A stretch of 64,000 nucleotides of DNA from positions 62,001-126,000 of the forward strand of contig NZ_JASZYK010000004.1 in the NCBI RefSeq assembly GCF_030317035.1, written 5' to 3'. Under the pieces are notes generated by a model. It did no database searches. It saw nothing but the letters and a program-made list of their open reading frames with translations, and was not told the origin of the DNA. Source of the stretch: Variovorax sp. J22G73 (GTDB lineage: Bacteria > Pseudomonadota > Gammaproteobacteria > Burkholderiales > Burkholderiaceae_C). The position numbers and the translations under genes were made by a program. This document shows, in pieces, positions 57,655 to 64,000 of the stretch (position 1 is the first letter of the stretch; every line of letters starts with the position of its first letter).

Positions 57655-59267
57655 GTCGCAGCCTTTCGCAGATGGCGCCAGCCCCCGGCGGCCGCGAGCC
57701 CGAAGGCCACCGCGCCCATTTCCACGCCGGCGCTTTCCCAGTCGCCGCGCAGCCACTGCGCCAGCAGGTGGTCGCCCGTGGTCAGCAGGTTGAGCACCGG
57801 CAGCAGCAGGCACAGCGCAGCCAGCGCCGCGAGCTGCTCGCGCCAGGCCCGCGCGGGCTGGCGAACGAAGGCGTGCAGCAACGCCACCGCCCACAGCGCG
57901 AAGAACACCTGCAGTTCGCGGTCGGCACGATGCGCCAGCCCCACCGGCAGCAGCCGGTTGGCCCACAGGTAGCCGACGCAGGCCAGGGCCAGCCCGGCGA
58001 TGGCCGCGACGTTCAGCGCCTCCACCAGCCGATAGACCCGCGCCGTCGCGCCGCCGAATTCGCCCAGGTGCCTGTGCCGCCGCTTCACCATGAACAGCAC
58101 CGCGCCGCTGCCCATCATGGCGGTGCCCGCGAGCCCGCACAAGAAGTACAGCCACTTCATGCCCCAGCCGCCGAAGCTCACCATGTGCAGCCCGCCCATG
58201 GCCGACTGCGCGAGCAGCACGGTGCCGCCATCGGCCTCGCCCGGCAGGCGCACGCGCTGCACCTCGCCGGTGGCGGCCGAGAACATGGCCATGCCGGTGG
58301 TGGCGCTGAGTCGGCGCAGCGACTCGTCCTCCCCGTTCCAGCCGTAGACGCCGATGCGCGCGCCCGCGTCGCCCGGGTGGTCGATGACCACGGCGCGCAC
58401 CGGCTGGCCCATCAGCTGCTGGCCGCGCGCGGCGAAGGCCTCCAGCGCGGGCACGGGCATGGCGCGGCCGGTGCGCTCGGGCTTGCTGCCATCGCCCAGC
58501 TCCGACGCGAACCGCGCTTGCGCCGCGTTGCCCGCGCCGTAGTGCAGCAGCTTGCCGGCGGGCATGAAAGTGGTGCCCGAGATGACGAGGCCGGTGTAGG
58601 CGATCATGAATTGGAAAGGCAGCGTCAGCACCGCCACCGCGTTGTGCGCGTCGAGCCAGCTGCGCTGGCCCTTCTTCGGCCGGAAGGTGAAGAAGTCCTT
58701 GAAGATGCGCTTGTGCGTGATCACGCCCGACACCAGCGCCACCAGCATCGCCATCGCGGCGATGCCCACGATCCACAGGCCGACGGTGCCGGCGTGCAGC
58801 TCGTAGTGAAAGTCGACGAAGTGGTGGCCGCCCAGCGTGGCGCGCGCGGCCTGGCCGGGCTTCTGCGCCACCGGCCGGCCGTCGGCCGGATCGAGCTCCG
58901 CCGACGCGTACTGGTTGTCGGCGTTGAACCAGTACACCTTGAACTCGCCGCCGCCCTTCGCGTCGGAAGGCCACAGCTCCCACATGCGCGCGGTGGGGTG
59001 GTGCTCGGCCATGTAGGCCATGCCCCAGGCTAGGCGCTGCGCGCGGTCGGCCGTGGGCGCGTTCGCCGACGCCGAAGCCGAAGCCGATTGCGCGGCGGCT
59101 TCCTCGGCATGGTGCTCGGGTGTCATCCAGTGCGTGATCGGCTCGTCGAACACCGCCAGCGTGCCGGTGAGAAACACTGCGAACAGCAGCCACGAAAACC
59201 ACAGGCCGCACCAGGTGTGCAGCCAGGCCTGCGCCTGGCGAAAGCCGCCTTCCGTCCTGGCCGCCAT
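57651..59267 (-). CDS. PepSY-associated membrane protein, probable siderophore-iron reductase
   Basis: The 538-residue inner-membrane protein has the PepSY_TM layout: a first helix (LHTWCGLWFSWLLFAVFLTGTLAVFDEPITHWM near 15-48), a long periplasmic region with PepSY-like parts, and helices near 180-205, 215-245, 355-380 and 410-510. Conserved His residues in the helices (AWLHTW, LHAGTVGLW, MGGLHMVSF) could bind heme. Relatives act in reduction of ferric siderophores after uptake. ATG 59267 shares one base with the DUF3649 stop (TGATG). Confidence 0.88.
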   Translation of the reverse strand: MAARTEGGFRQAQAWLHTWCGLWFSWLLFAVFLTGTLAVFDEPITHWMTPEHHAEEAAAQSASASASANAPTADRAQRLAWGMAYMAEHHPTARMWELWPSDAKGGGEFKVYWFNADNQYASAELDPADGRPVAQKPGQAARATLGGHHFVDFHYELHAGTVGLWIVGIAAMAMLVALVSGVITHKRIFKDFFTFRPKKGQRSWLDAHNAVAVLTLPFQFMIAYTGLVISGTTFMPAGKLLHYGAGNAAQARFASELGDGSKPERTGRAMPVPALEAFAARGQQLMGQPVRAVVIDHPGDAGARIGVYGWNGEDESLRRLSATTGMAMFSAATGEVQRVRLPGEADGGTVLLAQSAMGGLHMVSFGGWGMKWLYFLCGLAGTAMMGSGAVLFMVKRRHRHLGEFGGATARVYRLVEALNVAAIAGLALACVGYLWANRLLPVGLAHRADRELQVFFALWAVALLHAFVRQPARAWREQLAALAALCLLLPVLNLLTTGDHLLAQWLRGDWESAGVEMGAVAFGLAAAGGWRHLRKAAT

Positions 59268-59569
59268 CAGGCGCCCGACCCGCGCAGTGCCCCACGCAGC
59301 ACCCATCCCAGGCCGCCGAGCACCAGGGCCGGCAGCAGCAACCCCAGCCACACGCGCAGCAGCGGCACGGGCGAGAACGCCCAGATCACCGCCGCAGCGT
59401 AGGCCACGAAGCTCCATTGCATGCCCCCGACCACCGCCTCGGCGCGCCCGGCCGGCAGTACGGCCGCAAGAAAAACGGCCACGGACGCGGCCAGCGCATA
59501 GCCGCCGAGCACGGCGGCCGCGATGCGGAACAGGCGAAGCAGGCCCGGGGACAAGGAGGAGGAGTTCAT
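59267..59569 (-). CDS. DUF3649-family membrane protein
   Basis: The 100-residue protein has three hydrophobic segments (LLRLFRIAAAVLGGYALAASVAVFLAA, FVAYAAAVIWAFSPVPLLRVW, LLLPALVLGGLGWVL), as in the DUF3649 family found with PepSY and DUF3325 proteins in iron-uptake loci. ATG 59569 begins MNSSSLSPGLLRLF. It has no ribosome-binding site and lies only seven bases after the T run of an intrinsic terminator. In-frame upstream starts would run through that hairpin. It is the first gene of the operon with PepSY and DUF3325. Confidence 0.82.
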   Translation of the reverse strand: MNSSSLSPGLLRLFRIAAAVLGGYALAASVAVFLAAVLPAGRAEAVVGGMQWSFVAYAAAVIWAFSPVPLLRVWLGLLLPALVLGGLGWVLRGALRGSGA

Positions 59570-59576
59570 CGTGCGC

Positions 59577-59606
59577 AAAAAAATGGGGCGCAAGAAAACG
59601 CGCCCC
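59577..59606 (-). terminator. Rho-independent terminator between the TonB receptor gene and the DUF3649 operon
   Basis: On the minus strand GGGGCGC pairs with GCGCCCC around an eight-base loop and is followed by A and seven T's. A second hairpin (CGGGCGC and GCGCCCG, 59647-59666) lies between it and the receptor stop. Termination here would separate the receptor from the PepSY operon unless read-through is allowed. Confidence 0.85.
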
Positions 59607-59684
59607 CTTCCCTGCATGACAAACGAGATCGCAAAAAGGGTCAGCCCGGGCGCCATAAAGCGCCCGTTGCGACCGCCTTTTTTG

Positions 59685-62180
59685 TCAGAACTTGTAGCTC
59701 AGCGTGGCCACCACGTTGCGCGGCGTGCCGAAGAAGGCCTGGCCGTCGATGTTGCTGTAGTACTTCTTGTTGAAGAGGTTTTCGATGTTCAGCTGCAGCG
59801 ACAGCTTCGGCGAGAACGCGTAGCGCGCCATCAGGCTCACGACGGCGAAGGAGCCCTGCTGGTAGCGCAGGTCGACGTCGCCCACGGTGTACGGCGAGTA
59901 CATGCGGTTCTGCCAGTTGACGCCGCCGCCCACGGTGAGCCGCTGCCAGCTGCCCGGCAGGCGGTAGGTGGTGAACAGCGTGGCCTGCGTGGTCGGCATG
60001 GTGGGGTTGATGCGCACGCCGTCGCCGTCGCGCCCCAGGGTGCGCGAGATGCCCGCGCTCAGTTGCCAGCCGGGCGCCAGCTCGCCCGAGGCCTGCAGCT
60101 CGATGCCCTTGCTGACCACGCCGCGCGCGCCGTAGTAGGCGCCGTCGGTGGAGTTGGGCACCAGCCGCGTGCCGTCGCGCTGCGCCACGTTCTCCTGCTC
60201 GGCGCGGTACAGCGCCACCGAGGTGTTGAGCTTGCCGCCCAGGTGCTCGCCCTTCACGCCCACCTCGTAGCTCTTGCCGGTGACGGGGTCGAGGTAGTTG
60301 CCGCTGGCGTCGCGGTAGTTCTGCGGCTGGAAGATGTCGGTATAGCTCGCGTACACCGAGTAGCTCTCGCTCAGGTCGTACACCAGCCCGGCGTAGGGCG
60401 TGAACACGTCGTGGCGGCGCGTGGCGCTGTCGTCGGCGGTCTGGCGGTTGGAGCGCCAGCTGTTCTGCCGGCCGCCCACGATGAGCTTGAGCGAGTCGGC
60501 CAGCGACAGCCGCGCCGCGCCGTAGTAGCCGGTCTGCCGCGTCTTGGTGACGGCCGAGACGTTCAGCGCGCCCCAGGTCGGCTCGGGGTACGCGCCGTTC
60601 CATTCGTAGAAGTTGCCCGTGGAAGGCAGCGCGCTGGTGCGCGGGTGGTTGGCCTCCGCGTAGCGCGACTGGCTGTTGGTCATGCCCACCACCAGCTCGT
60701 GCTTGCGGCCCAGCAGCTCGAAGGGGCCGGTGGCCTGCAGGTCGAGGCTGTTCTGGCGGAAGGCGTGCTCGAAGTAGCCGGGCAGCGAGCCCAGCCCGGT
60801 GCCGGTGAGGCGGTCGAGGTCGCCATACAGGTACAGCAGCTTGGCGTTCTGCTTGCTCTCGCGGTGCGAGGCGTTGACCTTGAGCTTCCAGCCGTTGTCG
60901 AAGCGCTGCGTGAGGTTGGCAAAGCCCGTGGTGGTGGTGGTGTCCCAATGCGTCCAGGGCGTGCCGATGGTCTTGGAACTGTCCCAGCGCGTGGGGGTGC
61001 CGTCGCTGAAGGTCAGCGGCAGGCCGCCCCAGGTCGACGAGGTGGGCCGGTTGGCCTGAGAGTCGATGCCCACGCTCAGCGTGGTGTCGGGCGTGAGGTC
61101 GGCGTCGACCACGCCGTACAGCACGTGCTTGCGGCCGTGGTACATGTCGATGAAGGAGTCCTTGTCTTCCGTCATGCCGATGACGCGCGCGCGCACGCGG
61201 CCGTCTTCGCTCAGCGGGGCCTGCAGGTCGACGGTGGCGCGGCGCAGGTTCCAAGAGCCCAGCGCCAGCGAGGCGCTGCCCGCGAACACCTTGCTGTCGG
61301 CGTGCTTGCGCACCAGGTTGACCGAGGCCGAGGGGTTGCCCGCGCCGGTCATCAGCCCGGTGGAGCCGCGCACCACCTCGATGCGGTCGTACAGCACCGG
61401 GTCGTTGTTGGAGGCGCCGAAGAAGTCGGTGGTCACCGTGGTGGGCACGCCGTCGTACTGGTAGTTGTCCACGTAGAAGCCGCGCGAATACAGGTCGGTG
61501 CGGTCGCTGTCGGAGCTCACGGCGAACACGCCGGGCACGCTCTTCATGGCCTGGCCGAGCGACAGCAGGTTCTGGTCGTCGATCTGCTGGCGCGTGAGCA
61601 CGGTGACCGACTGCGGCGTGTCGCGCAGCGACAGCGACAACCCGGTGGCCGCCGCCGTGGCGGGCGTGGTGTACGAGCCGGTGCCCTCGGTGGTGCCGCT
61701 GCGGTCGGCGTCGGCCACCACGGTGACGGGCAGCAGCGTGTCGACGCCGGGTGGCGTGCCGGCTTGTGCACCTGCTTGCGCGCCGGGCTCGCGGCGGCTC
61801 AGCGTGTAGTTGCCGTCGGTGCGCGCCACCACCTGCAGGCCGCTGCCGGCGAGCAGGCGCTCGACGACTTCGCGCGCGGTGTAGCGGCCCGAGACGGCCG
61901 GGCTGCTGCGCCCTTGCGTGAGCGCCGGGTCGAACGACAGCGCGATGCCGCTGCCGACGGCGAAGCTCGCGAGCGTGCGGCCCAGCGGGCCGGCTGGAAT
62001 GTCGTAGGCCTTGGCGGTGGGGGCGTCCAGCGACACCGCGCCAGCGGCGAAGGCGGGCAGCGCGGTGCCGGCCATGCCGACCGCACCGCCCAGGGCGAGC
62101 GCCATCAAGGCATGGCGAAGGGCGGTGTTCAGGCGGCGCTCTGCGGGCGGGCGCAAGGCGGTCGGACGGGATGCGGACAT
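59685..62180 (-). CDS. TonB-dependent ferric-siderophore receptor with STN signalling domain
   Basis: The 831-residue protein has a signal peptide (ALMALALGGAVGMAGTALPAFA) and an N-terminal STN domain (about 50-110: YDIPAGPLGRTLASFAVGSGIALSF, YTAREVVERLLAGSGLQVV) that contacts an anti-sigma factor. The plug starts at DTPQSVTVLTRQQIDDQN near 190. A 22-strand barrel ends NVVATLSYKF with terminal Phe. The length and plug resemble ferripyoverdine/ferrichrome-type receptors; the siderophore is unknown. It is 70 bp downstream of the fecR-like gene and is presumably activated through STN, FecR and FecI. Confidence 0.95.
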   Translation of the reverse strand: MSASRPTALRPPAERRLNTALRHALMALALGGAVGMAGTALPAFAAGAVSLDAPTAKAYDIPAGPLGRTLASFAVGSGIALSFDPALTQGRSSPAVSGRYTAREVVERLLAGSGLQVVARTDGNYTLSRREPGAQAGAQAGTPPGVDTLLPVTVVADADRSGTTEGTGSYTTPATAAATGLSLSLRDTPQSVTVLTRQQIDDQNLLSLGQAMKSVPGVFAVSSDSDRTDLYSRGFYVDNYQYDGVPTTVTTDFFGASNNDPVLYDRIEVVRGSTGLMTGAGNPSASVNLVRKHADSKVFAGSASLALGSWNLRRATVDLQAPLSEDGRVRARVIGMTEDKDSFIDMYHGRKHVLYGVVDADLTPDTTLSVGIDSQANRPTSSTWGGLPLTFSDGTPTRWDSSKTIGTPWTHWDTTTTTGFANLTQRFDNGWKLKVNASHRESKQNAKLLYLYGDLDRLTGTGLGSLPGYFEHAFRQNSLDLQATGPFELLGRKHELVVGMTNSQSRYAEANHPRTSALPSTGNFYEWNGAYPEPTWGALNVSAVTKTRQTGYYGAARLSLADSLKLIVGGRQNSWRSNRQTADDSATRRHDVFTPYAGLVYDLSESYSVYASYTDIFQPQNYRDASGNYLDPVTGKSYEVGVKGEHLGGKLNTSVALYRAEQENVAQRDGTRLVPNSTDGAYYGARGVVSKGIELQASGELAPGWQLSAGISRTLGRDGDGVRINPTMPTTQATLFTTYRLPGSWQRLTVGGGVNWQNRMYSPYTVGDVDLRYQQGSFAVVSLMARYAFSPKLSLQLNIENLFNKKYYSNIDGQAFFGTPRNVVATLSYKF

Positions 62181-62200
62181 GGAAACGGGCCTTTCGGTTG

Positions 62201-62230
62201 GGCAAGGGTGAGGTCTTCACCTTCCTTGCC
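62201..62230. repeat. Hairpin between the fecR-like and receptor genes
   Basis: The outer arms GGCAAGG and CCTTGCC enclose a partly paired GTGA/TCAC core. It lies in the 70-bp leader of the receptor gene on the minus strand and has no T run. It may protect the receptor mRNA after processing or partially attenuate it. Confidence 0.4.
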
Positions 62231-62250
62231 AGCCGAAACGAAAAAAAGTC

Positions 62251-63393
62251 TCACCCGTTGGTCGAAATATTTTTGGCGGTGCGTGATGCGCTACGTGATG
62301 CGGCGCCCGTTGCAGCGCCCGTGACCGCATCGGTCTCCACCCGCGGCACCAGCGTGACCCAGTAGCCGCGCAGCCGCGTCACCGCATCCACCGGGTAGGT
62401 CGACACCAGCATCTGCAGCACGCGGTCGGTGTCGTCGATGGGGAAGGCGCCCGAGATGCGCAGGTTGGCCACGGCCGCGTCGCACTGCAGCGCACCGGAC
62501 CGGTAGCGCGACAGCTCGGCCGCGAAGTCGGCCAACCGCATGCCGTCGGCCAGCAGCATGCCTTGCGCCCAGGCCACGCCGGCTTCGTCGGCGGGGGTGG
62601 CGGCGTCGATGGCGTCGGCCCTGAAGCGCGCCTGCTGGCCCGCGGGAACCACGCGCGACGCGGCCCCGCGCGGCGCGATGCGCACCGCGCCTTCGAACAC
62701 CGCGATGTGCGTGGCGCCGTCTTCCTTGCGCACGCTGAAGCGCGTGCCCAGCGCCTGTGCCGTGCCGCTGCCCGTCGCCACGCGGAACGGGCGATGCACG
62801 GCGGCGGTGTCGGGCGCGGTGGTGATCAGGATTTCGCCCGCGTGCAGCACCACAAGGCGCTGCGCCGCGTCGAAGCGCACATCGACCGCGCTCGCGGTGT
62901 TCAGCACCAGGCGGGTGCCGTCGGCCAGGCGCAGTTCGCGGCGCTCGCCGGTGGCGGTGCGGTGCTCGGCCGTCCAGCCGCGCTCGCTCGCCAGTTGCCA
63001 ACCCAGCCAGCCGGCGGGAACGGCCGCGAGCAAGGCGGCGAGCCGGCCGATGGCTGCGCGGCGCCCACCAGCACCAGCACCAATGCCAGTGCCCGTGCCA
63101 GAGGGCCGCGCGAGCGACGGCATGGCCAGCGCGGACGGCAGGCCGCCGAACTTGTTCATCAGCAACTCGGCGCGCGCCCAGGCACGCGCGTGGTCGGGGT
63201 GGCTCTGGCGCCAGCGCTCGCAGGCGCGGCGGTCGGCGTCGGTGGCGGCGCTGTCGTGCAGGCGCATGAGCCACTCGGCGGCCTCGTCGAGAACGTGCGG
63301 AGCAATCGGTGCAAGCGGCGCAAGCGACTGGGGCGCTGGCGGGGCGTGGGGATGCACGGGCGCGTCGAAGGCCGCGGACTTGCCCGCGCTCAT
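62251..63393 (-). CDS. FecR-type anti-sigma regulator
   Basis: The 380-residue protein has an N-terminal DUF4880-like sigma-binding region (VLDEAAEWLMRLHDSAATDADRRACERWRQSHPDHARAWARAE near 35-78). A Gly/Thr-rich linker precedes one membrane helix (RLAALLAAVPAGWLGW near 115-135). The periplasmic FecR domain follows (GERRELRLADGTRLVLNTASAVDVRF near 150, GTRFSVRKEDGATHIAVFEGAVRI). FecR proteins carry the signal from the STN domain of the receptor to the ECF sigma factor. Its ATG overlaps the sigma stop (ATGA). Confidence 0.93.
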   Translation of the reverse strand: MSAGKSAAFDAPVHPHAPPAPQSLAPLAPIAPHVLDEAAEWLMRLHDSAATDADRRACERWRQSHPDHARAWARAELLMNKFGGLPSALAMPSLARPSGTGTGIGAGAGGRRAAIGRLAALLAAVPAGWLGWQLASERGWTAEHRTATGERRELRLADGTRLVLNTASAVDVRFDAAQRLVVLHAGEILITTAPDTAAVHRPFRVATGSGTAQALGTRFSVRKEDGATHIAVFEGAVRIAPRGAASRVVPAGQQARFRADAIDAATPADEAGVAWAQGMLLADGMRLADFAAELSRYRSGALQCDAAVANLRISGAFPIDDTDRVLQMLVSTYPVDAVTRLRGYWVTLVPRVETDAVTGAATGAASRSASRTAKNISTNG

Positions 63394-63890
63394 TCCATCA
63401 CCGCCAGGCAGCCGCGAAAGCCCTGCTGCATGTAGCGCTTGACGCTCGCCAGGGACACGCCGAGCTCGCGCGCGATGTCCTCGTATTTCATGCCCTCGAT
63501 CTGCGACAGCAGGAAGGCGCGGCGCGCCAGCGGCTTCAGCGCGTCGAGCATGGCGTCGATCTCGTGCAGCGTCTGCAGGATGAGCAGGCGCTGCTCGGGC
63601 GAGGGCGCCTCGGGCTCGGGCATGACGGCCAGCGCCTCGAGGTAGGCGCGCTCCAGCGCCTGGCGCTGGTACCAGTTCACCAGGATGTTCTTCGCCACGC
63701 TCGTGAGGTAGGCGCGCGGCTGCGCGATGACCTCGGGGTTGCGCGCGGTGAGCAGGCGCGCGAAGGTGTCTTGCGCGAGGTCGGCCGCGTCGAACGAGTT
63801 GCCGAGCTTCTTGCGCAGCCACGACTGGAGCCAGCCGTGGTGGTCGCTATAGAGGGTGTGGACTTGCTGGAAGGCGGCTTCGGCAGACAT
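63390..63890 (-). CDS. FecI-type ECF sigma factor
   Basis: The 166-residue protein has ECF region 2 (HHGWLQSWLRKKLGNSFDAADLAQDTFARLL) and region 4 (LPLARRAFLLSQIEGMKYEDIA-like stretch LKPLARRAFLLSQIEGMKYED, then ELGVSLASVKRYMQQG). It directs RNA polymerase to the receptor gene. ATG 63890 (MSAEAAFQQVHTLYSD) is family-like; the frame continues 15 codons upstream without similarity. A Fur box lies 46 bp upstream, so iron starvation should induce it. It is coupled with the fecR-like gene. Confidence 0.95.
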   Translation of the reverse strand: MSAEAAFQQVHTLYSDHHGWLQSWLRKKLGNSFDAADLAQDTFARLLTARNPEVIAQPRAYLTSVAKNILVNWYQRQALERAYLEALAVMPEPEAPSPEQRLLILQTLHEIDAMLDALKPLARRAFLLSQIEGMKYEDIARELGVSLASVKRYMQQGFRGCLAVME

Positions 63891-63936
63891 CGTTCGGCAA
63901 GGGGCGAGCGGCGCGGCGGCCGGGCTGCCCCTCACA

Positions 63937-63955
63937 AATAAGAATTATTCTCATT
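63937..63955. promoter_or_regulatory. Fur box controlling the ECF sigma operon
   Basis: On the minus strand the 19 bp read AATGAGAATAATTCTTATT, a close match to the Fur consensus GATAATGATAATCATTATC and a near palindrome around GAATAATTC. It lies 46 bp before the sigma-factor start, where Fe-Fur would block the promoter. Confidence 0.85.
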
Positions 63956-64000
63956 GTAGACAAAAGTTGTCCGCCCTCCCCTGCCCTTCCACCGTCCGAC

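Noticed and set aside
59523..62324. Open plus-strand frame of 933 codons opposite the TonB receptor
   Set aside because: It is a GC-driven antisense frame; the receptor on the minus strand has signal peptide, STN, plug and barrel.

Overview
The window is about 70% GC, with tightly packed operons and many ATGA/GTGA stop-start overlaps. Gene content and order (secA beside argJ and a DciA-like gene; HupE inside a urease operon; reductive pyrimidine catabolism; tripartite tricarboxylate transporters; a FecIR-type iron locus) fit a chromosomal segment of a betaproteobacterium of the Comamonadaceae. Variovorax or a close relative is my best guess from gene content; I could not compare it with any genome. 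I saw no rRNA, tRNA, CRISPR array, prophage or insertion sequence.

Layout. 1-4.3 kb: argJ (cut by the window edge) and secA on the minus strand, with a DciA-like gene diverging. 4.3-8.6 kb: an amino-acid-type locus with an ornithine-cyclodeaminase-family dehydrogenase, two threonine-synthase-like PLP enzymes and a YheO/DauR-type regulator, linked by a shared TTGGAT-N5-ATCCAA operator. 9.5-20.1 kb: a two-component pair whose sensor is an NCS1 transporter fused to a histidine kinase and receiver, divergent from ureA-hupE-ureB-ureC-[doc toxin/antitoxin on the opposite strand]-ureE-ureF-ureG. A canonical sigma-54 promoter and an NtrC-like site precede ureA. No ureD is present. 20.2-24.3 kb: DUF3606 protein, a double-domain KaiC-like ATPase overlapping a hybrid kinase, and a small secreted protein. 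24.4-28.8 kb: TctA/TctB permease genes (no TctC) behind a TctD/TctE-like two-component system.

29-37.8 kb: a possible envelope-stress module. It holds a lipoprotein plus a kinase-like ATPase, a NERD protein, a second-copy-type BamA, an OmpR regulator with an insertion in its receiver, an exported intradiol-dioxygenase-like protein with a collagen-like tail, a 50-residue membrane protein, and a BaeS/BaeR-like pair. A strong match to the E. coli BaeR box lies just upstream of the bamA-like gene, and weaker matches lie before two other transcription units.

37.8-47.4 kb: uracil/thymine degradation. A RutR-like TetR regulator and a MocR-like regulator that has lost its PLP lysine are divergent from preT-preA-NCS1 permease-dihydropyrimidinase-ureidopropionase; a near-perfect RutR operator sits between them. 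47.4-57.1 kb: acyl-CoA dehydrogenase, a three-subunit membrane-bound GMC dehydrogenase with triheme cytochrome c, a FUSC efflux-type protein, a small exported protein, a Bax-inhibitor-1-family protein and a single-cysteine Rrf2 regulator. 57.3-64 kb: ferric-siderophore uptake (ECF sigma, FecR, TonB receptor, then DUF3649/PepSY/DUF3325 inner-membrane proteins) under a clear Fur box.
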